In this document: positions 25,016 through 31,919 of the stretch, piece by piece
Layout: every line of letters starts with the position of its first letter
How positions within the stretch are numbered: the stretch's first letter is position 1
DNA from: CAYHGV01 sp964356135
GTDB taxonomy: Bacteria; Hydrothermota; Tepidihabitantia; CAYHGV01
Direction: 5' to 3'
DNA length: 31,919 bases
Assembly: GCA_964356135.1 (NCBI GenBank)
Contig: CAYHGV010000027.1
Coordinates: forward strand, 1 to 31,919
Program-made: the position numbers and the translations under genes
Notes under the pieces: model-generated
What the model was told of the DNA's origin: nothing
The model's database searches: none
What the model saw: the letters and a program-made list of their open reading frames with translations, nothing else

Positions 25016-25393
25016 ATGAGAAAATCAAGTCCTAAAGAAATAGGATCATCATTTGAGATCTGGAACTGGGTGTTGGATATTTTGGCAGAAGTTTCAGATG
25101 AAATCGGAGTTACGAAGAAGGGTGAATTTTTACTTGCCTACGAAGGGTGGGGTGGATTCTGTGTGAGTGGTGTGTTTGATCCCAAGAAAAACGAAGAGGA
25201 GAATGAAGAGGCGTATTACCAGTATGCCGAAGAACAATCGGGTGAAGTAATAGAAGAATGGATTGAAGCCTATAAAAGAACCCATCGGTTGATTGATAGC
25301 GGGTATCAGCCAACAGGATTGTATGGAGTTACCTGGGCTTTGTTTAAAAAATCGATAGTGTGTAGTCCTAATACATCACCGAGAGCACGGTAA
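25016..25393 (+). CDS. Hypothetical acidic protein
   Basis: A 125-residue frame just 6 bp after the HEPN-like gene, so probably in the same transcript. The first 100 residues are acidic, with many Glu and aromatic residues (NEEENEEAYYQYAEEQ, GYQPTGLYGVTWALFKK). I recognise no family. No Shine-Dalgarno is seen at ATG 25016. Frame length and position support a real gene, but the evidence is modest. Confidence 0.5.
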   Translation: MRKSSPKEIGSSFEIWNWVLDILAEVSDEIGVTKKGEFLLAYEGWGGFCVSGVFDPKKNEEENEEAYYQYAEEQSGEVIEEWIEAYKRTHRLIDSGYQPTGLYGVTWALFKKSIVCSPNTSPRAR

Positions 25394-25424
25394 GAATATT
25401 AACATTGTTTCGTCGTTTTTCTTC

Positions 25425-25452
25425 AGTGAATTCCGTGCCTTCCGTGGTTAAA
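25425..25452. repeat. Reversed ACCACGGAAGGCACGGAATTC-type repeat
   Basis: GAATTCCGTGCCTTCCGTGG followed by TTAAAAAA is the reverse form of the unit family at 17495-17660. Confidence 0.55.
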
Positions 25453-25481
25453 AAAATTTACTCGGAGCCTGCAGGAGACTA

Positions 25482-25510
25482 TTGACAGGGGATATGAGCG
25501 GCGTTAAGTT
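25482..25510 (+). promoter_or_regulatory. Possible promoter of the DUF3276 gene
   Basis: TTGACA (25482-25487), 17-nt spacer, TAAGTT (25505-25510). The -35 box is perfect and the -10 box poor. A leader of about 35 nt with AAGGAGGG follows. Confidence 0.4.
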
Positions 25511-25547
25511 ATAGCAGAGAAGAAGTAATACCAACAAGGAGGGAGCT

Positions 25548-25784
25548 ATGAACGAAGAACGGAAAAACCTGTTTTCAGAGAAGGTGTCGGCCGGTGGGCG
25601 GACCTACTTCTTTGATGTCAAGGAATCGGTAAAAGGGACGAAATATCTGGTTGTTACCGAGTCAAAAAAAGTAAAAGAACGTTACGAGCAAAGCAGGGTT
25701 TTTGTCTTTGAGGAGGATCTCGGCGCGTTCACTGATGGGTTGAAGAAAGCGCTGGGTTTCATCCAGGGCACGCCGACCGATTGA
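25548..25784 (+). CDS. PUR-alpha-like nucleic-acid-binding protein (DUF3276)
   Basis: A 78-residue single PUR domain: SEKVSAGGRTYFFDVKESV, KYLVVTESK and RVFVFEEDLGAFTDGLKKAL. This is the bacterial DUF3276/PurA-like family, found in Bacteroidetes, spirochaetes and relatives; Borrelia BpuR is a member that binds DNA and RNA and regulates expression. AAGGAGGG lies 6 nt before ATG 25548. The length is close to that of a one-repeat PUR domain. Confidence 0.88.
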   Translation: MNEERKNLFSEKVSAGGRTYFFDVKESVKGTKYLVVTESKKVKERYEQSRVFVFEEDLGAFTDGLKKALGFIQGTPTD

Positions 25785-25904
25785 CCGATGGGGTTAAAAC
25801 GCCAATAGGAGGGGATAGCGAGCACTTCTGTAAATAAAGGATTTCTTTAGATAACGATAGCCTACTATGCCGATTTTAGCAGGAAATATCGAAATTTTCT
25901 CCCA

Positions 25905-25932
25905 TTGACAAATTCAGGTTTACCATTACCTT
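25905..25932 (+). promoter_or_regulatory. Possible promoter of the SPFH gene
   Basis: TTGACA (25905-25910), 16-nt spacer, TACCTT (25927-25932). The -10 box is weak. The leader of about 75 nt carries AAGGAGGT before ATG 26012. The rest of the 227-bp gap shows nothing else. Confidence 0.4.
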
Positions 25933-26011
25933 GCTGAGATAGCTACCGGTAAGGAACTGAACGGATCGCTTTTGCCGGGCAGAAAATTTACTCAAAACAA
26001 GGAGGTGCTGT

Positions 26012-26884
26012 ATGATATTATGGTTAATCGCAATCGGGGCGGTGGTTGTTATTTGGCTCCTCAGCGGTATTAGAATCGTTCGGCCGACACGCCGCGGCTT
26101 GACCGAGCGGCTGGGGCGCTACAATCGATTCGCGATGCCGGGATTTCACTGGATCATTCCTGCGATCGAGAAGATGTACCGGGTAGACATCACCGAGCGG
26201 TTGGTCGATGCCCAGCCGCAGGAGATCATTACCAACGACAATCTGAATGCGAGGGTTGATGCCCAGGTCTATTTCAAGGTCCGGGAAGATGAGGAATCGG
26301 TCAAGAATTCGCAGTACCGGGTCAGCAATTACTCCTACCAGATTGTCAACCTGGCGCGGACGACACTCCGGAATATCATCGGCACGCTGACCTTGAAATC
26401 GGCAAACAGCGAACGGGGTAAAATCAATGACGAACTCCACAAAACCCTGAAGGATGAGACCGCCCACTGGGGGATTGAGATCGTTCGGACCGAGCTCAAG
26501 GAGATCGACCCACCCAAAGACGTCCAGGAGACGATGAATAAAGTCGTCAAAGCGGAAAACGAAAAAATTGCCGCGATCGACTTTGCCACCGCCACCGAGA
26601 CGACCGCGGACGGTGAACGGCGTGCCCAGATCAAACGGGCGGAAGGACTCAAGCGGGGGAAGATTCTCGCCGCCGAAGGCGAAGCAGAGGCGATTCGGCT
26701 CGTCAACGAAGCGGCAGAAAAATACTTTATCGGCAATGCGCAAATACTCAGGAAATTACAGGCGATGGAGAAGGCGCTGGAACAGAACTCGAAGATTGTC
26801 GTGCCCGCCGGCGCCGACCTCGTCAATGTGATGAGCGAAATGGCGGGCATCACGCCGATACTGAAAGAGAGCGGAAAGAAATAG
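26012..26884 (+). CDS. SPFH/band 7 (stomatin/slipin-type) membrane protein
   Basis: 290 residues. One N-terminal transmembrane helix (LWLIAIGAVVVIWLLSGI) is followed at once by the band-7 start RIVRPTRRGLTERLGRYNRFAMPGF (split across residues about 21-45), then the SPFH core with ERLVDAQPQEIITNDN and VYFKVR. A long Ala/Glu-rich helical region (ENEKIAAIDFATA, GEAEAIRLVNEAAE) forms the oligomerising coiled coil. It is a membrane-microdomain scaffold protein of the stomatin/slipin or QmcA type. No NfeD partner gene is next to it. AAGGAGGT precedes the start. Confidence 0.93.
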   Translation: MILWLIAIGAVVVIWLLSGIRIVRPTRRGLTERLGRYNRFAMPGFHWIIPAIEKMYRVDITERLVDAQPQEIITNDNLNARVDAQVYFKVREDEESVKNSQYRVSNYSYQIVNLARTTLRNIIGTLTLKSANSERGKINDELHKTLKDETAHWGIEIVRTELKEIDPPKDVQETMNKVVKAENEKIAAIDFATATETTADGERRAQIKRAEGLKRGKILAAEGEAEAIRLVNEAAEKYFIGNAQILRKLQAMEKALEQNSKIVVPAGADLVNVMSEMAGITPILKESGKK

Positions 26885-26895
26885 AGCATGGCTTC

Positions 26896-26945
26896 AAAAT
26901 ATATCCACGAATGGACACGAAAGTATACGAATTGACACGAAAAAA
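26896..26945. repeat. CACGAATGGACACGAAAG-type repeats
   Basis: Degenerate units CCACGAATGGACACGAAAG, TATACGAATTGACACGAAAA; a relative of the ACACAGAT/ACACGGAT families elsewhere in the window. Confidence 0.55.
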
Positions 26946-27082
26946 TAATTTATTTCGAAGCGAGGTTTTTCTCGAAACAAGCCATTCGCGTCCCTTGGCT
27001 TCGCTTACTCTTACGAGTTTCGTAGTTGTATCCGGAATCAGGAAGGGAACTCGTTTTTATTGACCAAATAACAGGAGGAGAC

Positions 27083-27556
27083 ATGAAGACTGCCATCGTT
27101 TTTTACACTCGTTTCGGACATACGACCACCGTCGCCCGGACGCTGCAGGAAAAGTTGGGTGGTGACCTCTACCGGATTGAGGAGAAGAAGCAGCGTGGTT
27201 ATCCCGGGATGGGCTGGGGTGCAATTCACAACCAACGGTTCGATATCAAACCGATGGATCTCGATTTTTCGGGATACGACCTGGTTGTACTCTGCACGCC
27301 GATCTGGGCCGGACGTCCGGCGTGTCCGACGAGAACTTTCCTGCGCGATGCCAAGCTGGATGGGCGAAAGCTGGCGGTTGTGTTTTCGAACAGCGGCAGT
27401 CCGTTAGACAAAGCGCTTGAGACAGTAAAGGAAGACCTTGCCGGCCGGAATATCGAGATTGTTGATTTCGGCGGGGTTGTAACCAAGGAAACGACCGAAG
27501 CCGAGCTCACGCAAGCTGCCCACGAGTTTGCCGAACGATTGGAAAAGGTTCTATGA
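27083..27556 (+). CDS. Flavodoxin family protein
   Basis: 157 residues. The FMN phosphate loop is YTRFGHTTTVARTL (about 8-21), and later LVVLCTPIWAGRPACP resembles the W/P-containing loop near the isoalloxazine ring. The C-terminal VVFSNSGSPLDKALE and FGGVVTKE fit flavodoxin/NAD(P)H-quinone-like proteins. It would carry electrons or act as a small flavin reductase. ATG 27083 follows AGGAGG; an earlier in-frame codon at 27026 lies in non-conserved sequence. Confidence 0.88.
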   Translation: MKTAIVFYTRFGHTTTVARTLQEKLGGDLYRIEEKKQRGYPGMGWGAIHNQRFDIKPMDLDFSGYDLVVLCTPIWAGRPACPTRTFLRDAKLDGRKLAVVFSNSGSPLDKALETVKEDLAGRNIEIVDFGGVVTKETTEAELTQAAHEFAERLEKVL

Positions 27557-27584
27557 GAAAACGGGGGCAGGGAAGGGGTATCGT

Positions 27585-28997
27585 ATGAAAAAAGGTAACG
27601 TGCTGACCTTAGCAGTTGCAACCTGTTTTGTGATAGTAAAGGTCGCAGTTGTATCATCTCTGCTTTTGGCCGCTTGCACGACTAACCCGCCGAGTGGAGC
27701 TATCTATTATGTAGCTCAGAGTGGCAGTGATACTAATCCAGGAACCGAAGCCCAACCCTGGCTTACCATCCAGAAAGCAGCGAATACTTTAATGGCCGGT
27801 GACTCGGTTTTAATCAAAACCGGCACCTATCAGGAAAGGGTTGTGCCGGCGAATTCGGGAACTGAGGGGGATTATATTACCTATGCTGACTATCCTGGTA
27901 ATACGGTCACAATCGATGGTTCGGGAATAACGCTGCCCCCGTGGGGTGGGTTAGTCGACCTTACTGGCAGAAGCTACATTACGGTTTCCGGGTTGAGGGT
28001 AATCAATGCCGGACCGGACAGCAATAACACCGGTATTCTGGCGGATGGCTCAAGCCATATCATCATTGAAAAAAACTTTACCAGTAATACCATGTCTTCA
28101 GGCATTGGTGTCTGGGGGAGCGATAACGTAATCATTGACGGCAATGAAGTTGAGCTCGCCTGCAAAGATGGGATACAGGAGTTTATCTCGGTGGGCGGCA
28201 CCAGTAACTTCGAGGTCAAGAACAATCATGTTCACAACGGAACCCCCGAATATGTGAAAGAAGGGATATGCGTCAAAGACGGCTCCAACAATGGAACGGT
28301 GTACGGGAATCATGTGCACGATGTCGTGAGGGTCGGTGTCTATGTTGATGCCTGGGATAAGCACACCTATAATATTGATGTTTTTAAGAATGTCATCCAC
28401 GACATCGCTGACAACAATGGTATTTCCCTGGCTTCGGAGATGGGTGGCCTGCTCGAAAATATAAAAATATATAACAATGTTGCCTACCACAACCGATACT
28501 GCGGCGTTTCGATCAGTACCAATGGACCGGGCGGCGCGCAAGGACAGCATCCGATGAAGAATATCAGGGTGGTCAACAATACCTTTTATAATAATGGCTG
28601 GACAGTATGGGGTGGAGGAATCAATATCGAAAATCCGTACGCAGAGGATGTCGTCGTCCGAAACAACATCTGCAGCCAGAACCTCTACTTCCAGCTCGCC
28701 GTAGATGCAATTGTACCATTACAGAATTTCACGGTCGACCACAATCTTATTGATGGTTTTCGGGGAACCGAAGGTGAGATTTACGGAAGCGATAGTGTCA
28801 TCGGCGACCCTGATTTTGTAAATCCGGTCGCGACAAATTTTCGACTCCAGGCGGCTTCACCGGCGATCGATACCGGTTCTTCAATTGAGGCTCCGGCGGA
28901 TGACTTTGATGGTAATCCGCGACCCCACGGTTCGGGTTTCGATATCGGAGCGTTTGAATATGTGGGAACCGGCAATGTTGAGTCTTCAAAAAAGTGA
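27585..28997 (+). CDS. Lipoprotein with right-handed parallel beta-helix
   Basis: 470 residues. The signal peptide ends with a good lipobox LLLAAC (Cys31). The mature protein begins YYVAQSGSDTNPGTEAQPWLTIQKA, the usual opening of secreted beta-helix proteins (DUF1565/pectate-lyase-like). Repeated strands such as HIIIEKNFTSN, NVIIDGNEV, NFEVKNNHV and IDVFKNVIHDI build the coils. It ends GNPRPHGSGFDIGAFEYVG, the common closing motif of this group. Likely a cell-surface polysaccharide-binding or lyase-like protein; no catalytic residues can be assigned. GGAAGGGG lies before ATG 27585, 28 nt after the flavodoxin stop. Confidence 0.88.
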   Translation: MKKGNVLTLAVATCFVIVKVAVVSSLLLAACTTNPPSGAIYYVAQSGSDTNPGTEAQPWLTIQKAANTLMAGDSVLIKTGTYQERVVPANSGTEGDYITYADYPGNTVTIDGSGITLPPWGGLVDLTGRSYITVSGLRVINAGPDSNNTGILADGSSHIIIEKNFTSNTMSSGIGVWGSDNVIIDGNEVELACKDGIQEFISVGGTSNFEVKNNHVHNGTPEYVKEGICVKDGSNNGTVYGNHVHDVVRVGVYVDAWDKHTYNIDVFKNVIHDIADNNGISLASEMGGLLENIKIYNNVAYHNRYCGVSISTNGPGGAQGQHPMKNIRVVNNTFYNNGWTVWGGGINIENPYAEDVVVRNNICSQNLYFQLAVDAIVPLQNFTVDHNLIDGFRGTEGEIYGSDSVIGDPDFVNPVATNFRLQAASPAIDTGSSIEAPADDFDGNPRPHGSGFDIGAFEYVGTGNVESSKK

Positions 28998-29098
28998 ACG
29001 ATTGGTTTTGGACCCGTGGCTACCCAGAATATAAAAAGTGTGTTGTTTTGAAATGAGCCCTCTCGAAAGAAATTGGATGTACCTATTGGGAGACAATA

Positions 29099-29851
29099 TT
29101 GAGCAAAGTAGACCGTTATCGAGAAGAACTTAGCCAACTTAAAGATTGGGACTCTTTTTTATTGAAAGAATCCGGGCTGCCCGGCCCGCGGGGAAATATC
29201 GAACTTGCCCAAGCGGTGGCCGAAGAAGGAGACGAAAAGTTGTTCCGGCGGTATCTCGCTTATACTGCAGACAAAGCCCCGATCAATTCCCCCTATGAAT
29301 TTTTAGCGTTTTGCGGAGTAGTGGGTTTGGGTAGACTTGCAGCAGAAGGGAAAACAGAATTATTGAAGATAGTGCGGCGGTGTGCGTCGGATGAACGCTG
29401 GCGGATGCGGGAAGGGGTGGCGATGGCACTTCAGCGATTGGGAGAAAATAATATGGATATGCTCGTAGAAGAAATGGAGCAGTGGTGCAAGGGCAATTTA
29501 CTGGAAAAACGGGCAGCAGCCGCTGCTTTATGTGAGCCAAAGCTTTTAAAGAATAAGAAGCAGGTAAAAAATGTTCTCGATATTCTCGATGGGATAACCG
29601 ATTCTTTGAAGATCGTTGAAAATCGAAAAAGTGCGGAATTCCAGGTTTTGAAAAAAGGGTTAGGGTACTGCTGGAGTGTTGCGGTTGCGGCTGAATCGCA
29701 AACTGGCAAGAAAAGGATGGAAAAATGGTTTTTAAACAGCGACAAAGATATTCTTTGGATTATGAAGGAGAACCTGAAAAAGAACCGGTTGAAGCGGATC
29801 GATTTGAAATGGGTGAAAAAATGGCAGGCACGATTTTCTCGCAACGGGTAA
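29099..29851 (+). CDS. HEAT-repeat protein, DNA-alkylation-repeat-like
   Basis: 250 residues, starting with TTG 29099; GGGAG lies 6 nt upstream and no ATG is available. It is all-helical, with SGLPGPRGNIELAQAVAEEG near the N-terminus, ASDERWRMREGVAMALQRLG at about 100, AAAALCEPKLL, LGYCWSVAVAAES and KDILWIMKENLKKNRL near the end. I recognise this as a widespread uncharacterised HEAT-repeat family. Its DERWRMREG and DILWIMKENL repeats resemble AlkC/AlkD DNA glycosylase repeats. The ATL gene overlaps its end by 31 bp, which supports a link to alkylation damage, by inference. Confidence 0.75.
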   Translation: MSKVDRYREELSQLKDWDSFLLKESGLPGPRGNIELAQAVAEEGDEKLFRRYLAYTADKAPINSPYEFLAFCGVVGLGRLAAEGKTELLKIVRRCASDERWRMREGVAMALQRLGENNMDMLVEEMEQWCKGNLLEKRAAAAALCEPKLLKNKKQVKNVLDILDGITDSLKIVENRKSAEFQVLKKGLGYCWSVAVAAESQTGKKRMEKWFLNSDKDILWIMKENLKKNRLKRIDLKWVKKWQARFSRNG

Positions 29852-30198
29852 TAGCTATCATTAAAAGAATCCCAGCCGGGAAAGTAGCAACCTATGGGCA
29901 GATTGCGGAGTATGCCGGCAACTACCGGGCGGCACGCCAGGTCGCCTATCTATTGCACTCGTCGTCGGACAAAGAGAATCTTCCCTGGCACCGGGTTATC
30001 AACAGCCGGGGCGGTATTTCCTTACAACCCGGACACGGCTATGAACTTCAACGACGGCTGCTCAGGGCAGAAGGGGTGAGTTTCAAAAAAGACGGCACGG
30101 TTGATTTGAAACGTTTCCTCTGGATTTGTCATCCGACGGCGATGCGGCGGGGAGAATTCCGAAGCTCAAGAAACGGCGCGAAAAACGGCTGTGCTTGA
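29821..30198 (+). CDS. Alkyltransferase-like protein (ATL)
   Basis: 125 residues from ATG 29821, which lies inside the preceding gene. The DNA-binding domain of O6-methylguanine methyltransferases is intact: FSQRVIAIIKRIPAGKVATYGQIAE and RAARQVAYLL. The active-site PCHR is replaced by PWHR (55-58), the mark of ATL proteins. These bind O6-alkylguanine without repairing it and pass it to nucleotide excision repair. The C-terminal tail after ~105 (CHPTAMRRGEFRSSRNG) is not part of the family and may be a local extension. Confidence 0.9.
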   Translation: MAGTIFSQRVIAIIKRIPAGKVATYGQIAEYAGNYRAARQVAYLLHSSSDKENLPWHRVINSRGGISLQPGHGYELQRRLLRAEGVSFKKDGTVDLKRFLWICHPTAMRRGEFRSSRNGAKNGCA

Positions 30199-30222
30199 CA
30201 TCGGCAGTGAGGTGAATATAGT
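30195..30222 (+). promoter_or_regulatory. Promoter of the second MNT/HEPN pair, leaderless type
   Basis: TTGACA (30195-30200), 16-nt spacer, TATAGT (30217-30222), then exactly 6 nt to ATG 30229. The -35 box overlaps the end of the ATL gene. A TATAAT at 30225-30230 overlaps the start codon but is too far from the -35 box. Confidence 0.7.
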
Positions 30223-30228
30223 GTTATA

Positions 30229-30669
30229 ATGGAGGCGTTGAAAAAAGACGATGGTTTGGTTAGTAAACTTAAAAAGTATTTTTCTACGAGGAACGACGTA
30301 GCCTTTGCCTTTTTATATGGCTCTCAGGCAAAGGCGAATGCAATTAAATTGTCGGATGTAGATGTTGCCGTGTATTTCTATCCCAAAGCGAGACATCCGA
30401 TAGAATACGAAGAAGAAGTATTCTATGACAGCGAAGATGAGATATGGGGCGAATTAGAAAAAATAGTAACAAGAGAAGTTGAATTGCTTGTGTTAAATCG
30501 AGCCCCGGCTCATATTGCAGCCACTGCGATACGGGGTACCCCGCTCGTCATTCACGACCGCGGGTTTTATATTGATTTCCAGGAAGTGATAACCCATGTC
30601 GCAGAAGACTTCAGGGAGTTTGTTATTCGTGACTACAAAGAGAGAATTGAATATGGAAAGAGAAGATAA
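30229..30669 (+). CDS. mntA: MNT-domain nucleotidyltransferase antitoxin, second copy
   Basis: 146 residues. GSX10DXD is intact: Gly31-Ser32, Asp43 and Asp45 (LSDVDVAVYF). The position of the third catalytic Asp is taken by Glu85 in VELLVLN, where the first copy has Asp71 in VDVVILN. It presumably modifies the overlapping HEPN toxin. It differs widely in sequence from the first MNT protein, so the two pairs are not a recent duplication. Confidence 0.88.
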   Translation: MEALKKDDGLVSKLKKYFSTRNDVAFAFLYGSQAKANAIKLSDVDVAVYFYPKARHPIEYEEEVFYDSEDEIWGELEKIVTREVELLVLNRAPAHIAATAIRGTPLVIHDRGFYIDFQEVITHVAEDFREFVIRDYKERIEYGKRR

Positions 30670-31090
30670 ATTAAGGCTCATCAACCATATAACTTTTCTC
30701 GAAAACGAGTTAGAGGATTTCGAAAATTTTAAACCCCTGTCGTGGGAAGCATATAATAAAAATAGAGATGCGAGGAGAAACGTAGAGCGGTGGATTGAAA
30801 ATATCATAAATTCAACCGTCGATATTGCCAAAATAATTCTCATAGCCGAAGGTTTAACCCGGCCGGAGACTTACAAAGAGATGGTGAATTCCCTTGCACT
30901 TGTGTCCATTTTTGACAAGGAGAATATAACACGCATTGCCGAGTGGGTCAAATTGAGAAATATCATTGTTCACGAATATCTGGATGTACGGTGGGCAGCT
31001 ATTAAGAGATTTATTCAGGAGACCGAACTCTTGTATGCGGTCTTTGTGGAGAAGGTAAAAGAATATCTTAAAATTAATCTTGGCGACTGA
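30653..31090 (+). CDS. hepT: HEPN-domain RNase toxin, second copy
   Basis: 145 residues from ATG 30653, inside the end of the MNT gene (17-nt overlap). RX4HXY is intact as RNIIVHEY with Arg102, His107 and Tyr109, the same numbers as in the first HEPN protein. A longer frame starts at 30596 but adds 19 residues encoded inside the MNT gene; the shared geometry favours 30653. Its stop overlaps the start of the next gene by one base (TGATG). Confidence 0.9.
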   Translation: MEREDKLRLINHITFLENELEDFENFKPLSWEAYNKNRDARRNVERWIENIINSTVDIAKIILIAEGLTRPETYKEMVNSLALVSIFDKENITRIAEWVKLRNIIVHEYLDVRWAAIKRFIQETELLYAVFVEKVKEYLKINLGD

Positions 31091-31680
31091 TGCTCGTCAT
31101 CGGCTTAGTCGGCAGCCCGCGTAAAGGGAAGAACACCGATACCCTCGTTGACCGAGTATTAGCTGGGGCAGCAAGCAAGAGTGCCACTACTGAAAAAATT
31201 TATCTCGGCGACCAGGCAATCCGACCCTGCCAGGCATGTCCGCGTGAGTCGGAGAACCGGTTTTGCAATCTCAAAGACGACATGGAGATTATTTTTGAAA
31301 AACTCGAGCAGGCGGACGGAATCGTCCTCGGCTCGCCGGTCTATTATGAATCGGTTACTGCCCAGACAAAATTAATGATTGACCGCTGCGGCTGCCTGGC
31401 GGATATGATCCGGGTCGATATGAGCCGGTTGGAGGACGGCAGGGCGGTTTTCCGTCCCCGGCTTGAAAAGCTTAAAAAAGGCGTGTTTATCGGCGTTGCC
31501 GATATGTCGAGCGATTTCAATCCGACCCGGGCAGTGGTGCGGATGTTTTTTAAAGCAGCCAATATCCAAATGGTCGAAGAGATTTTTATCAACCGTTCCG
31601 AATCACAACCGGCAGCCGAGCAGCCCGAACTGCTCAAACGGGCATTCGATATCGGCGCCCGGCTGGTTGAGTTCGCATAA
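31090..31680 (+). CDS. NADPH-dependent FMN reductase / flavodoxin-fold protein
   Basis: 196 residues. The FMN loop is GLVGSPRKGKNTDTLVDRVL (about 5-24), then CQACPRESENRFCNLKDDM, and the motif ADGIVLGSPVYYESVTAQTKLMIDR typical of multimeric iron-sulfur flavoproteins and FMN reductases. Cys51, Cys54 and Cys62 (CQAC and FCN) could bind a cluster, though their spacing departs from the classic pattern. ATG 31090 overlaps the HEPN stop, so it is coupled to the toxin-antitoxin genes, perhaps only by position. Confidence 0.88.
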   Translation: MLVIGLVGSPRKGKNTDTLVDRVLAGAASKSATTEKIYLGDQAIRPCQACPRESENRFCNLKDDMEIIFEKLEQADGIVLGSPVYYESVTAQTKLMIDRCGCLADMIRVDMSRLEDGRAVFRPRLEKLKKGVFIGVADMSSDFNPTRAVVRMFFKAANIQMVEEIFINRSESQPAAEQPELLKRAFDIGARLVEFA

Positions 31681-31786
31681 TCAAGATTATCCGAAGTGGA
31701 TAGGATGCTATCGACACCGGCCACTCATGCCTGATATGGTATTTTTGATTCATAGAATACCCATCAATTTTTCCGAGTGAATTTAA

Positions 31787-31919
31787 ATGGAGAGAGACTC
31801 AATTACCCGGGGTAAACCCTTGCTAACCAAGGAAATAGAGAATTTCAGCCTATTAGAAGAAAATGCTTGCGTGGTTATAATTTTTAGTATGAGTATTAGA
31901 TCTGATGATTTAGAGATGG
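31787..31919 (+). CDS. Start of a gene running off the right edge
   Basis: An open frame from ATG 31787 (an in-frame stop lies just before it) continues to the window end for 44 codons. The same frame contains ATG 31889 (MSIRSDDLEM), preceded by TATAAT 7 nt upstream, so the true start may be there. Too short to name. Confidence 0.35.
   Translation, partial: MERDSITRGKPLLTKEIENFSLLEENACVVIIFSMSIRSDDLEM
31853..31881 (+). promoter_or_regulatory. Possible leaderless-type promoter at the right edge
   Basis: TTAGAA (31853-31858), 17-nt spacer, perfect TATAAT (31876-31881), then 7 nt to ATG 31889. Confidence 0.4.

Noticed and set aside
26024..26743. Long minus-strand open frame opposite the SPFH gene
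   Set aside because: It is a shadow of a clear SPFH protein on the plus strand and shows no recognisable domain.
30225..30230. TATAAT as the -10 box of the second MNT/HEPN pair
   Set aside because: It overlaps the start codon and is 24 nt from TTGACA; TATAGT at 30217 has the correct 16-nt spacing.

Overview
The window carries about 30 protein genes, almost all on the plus strand. It has no rRNA, tRNA or CRISPR array that I can see. The likely source is an uncultivated Gram-negative bacterium of the FCB/WOR-3 (Stahlbacteria-like) type, probably a metagenome bin. Reasons: a secreted protein ends in a FlgD-like Por sorting domain with an SPNPF motif, there are many lipoproteins, a PUR-alpha/DUF3276 protein is present, and intergenic DNA is filled with short degenerate repeats. 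The taxonomic call is inference only.

Layout. 1-1550 (minus): a DUF885 hydrolase running off the left edge. 1919-5852: a two-component pair, a membrane histidine kinase with FG-GAP-like sensor repeats and an NtrC-type sigma-54 activator. 5893-6715: a MNT/HEPN (MntA/HepT) toxin-antitoxin pair. 6716-7127: a regulatory gap with a complete -24/-12 sigma-54 promoter and two matched dyads upstream of it. 7128-10842: a thioredoxin-like protein, two lipoproteins, a sorting-domain protein and a small membrane protein; two of these genes have the same pseudoknot-like leader. 11085-13009: a TPR plus periplasmic-binding lipoprotein and a small membrane protein. 13126-15881: pyrR-pyrB-pyrC. 16132-17493: a TldE/PmbA-like protein. 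17713-21516: four uncharacterised membrane proteins. 21541-23063: nitroreductase and D-cysteine desulfhydrase-like enzyme. 23066-25393: an AT-rich island with a PD-(D/E)XK-like protein, a HEPN-like protein and an unknown protein. 25548-28997: DUF3276, SPFH/band-7, flavodoxin and a beta-helix lipoprotein. 29099-30198: a HEAT-repeat protein overlapping an alkyltransferase-like (ATL) protein. 30229-31090: a second MNT/HEPN pair. 31090-31680: an FMN reductase. A gene fragment runs off the right edge.

How the genes may work together. The NtrC-type regulator keeps a GSFTGA sigma-54 contact loop. The only good sigma-54 promoter in the window lies about 1.2 kb downstream of it, behind two 16-bp dyads whose centres are 84 bp apart (eight helical turns). 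I infer a local circuit from sensor kinase to activator to the thioredoxin/lipoprotein genes. Both MNT/HEPN pairs and two or three other genes have a -35/-10 promoter whose -10 box ends only 5-7 nt before the start codon, which predicts leaderless mRNAs. Other genes in the window have strong Shine-Dalgarno sequences, so two initiation modes seem to coexist.
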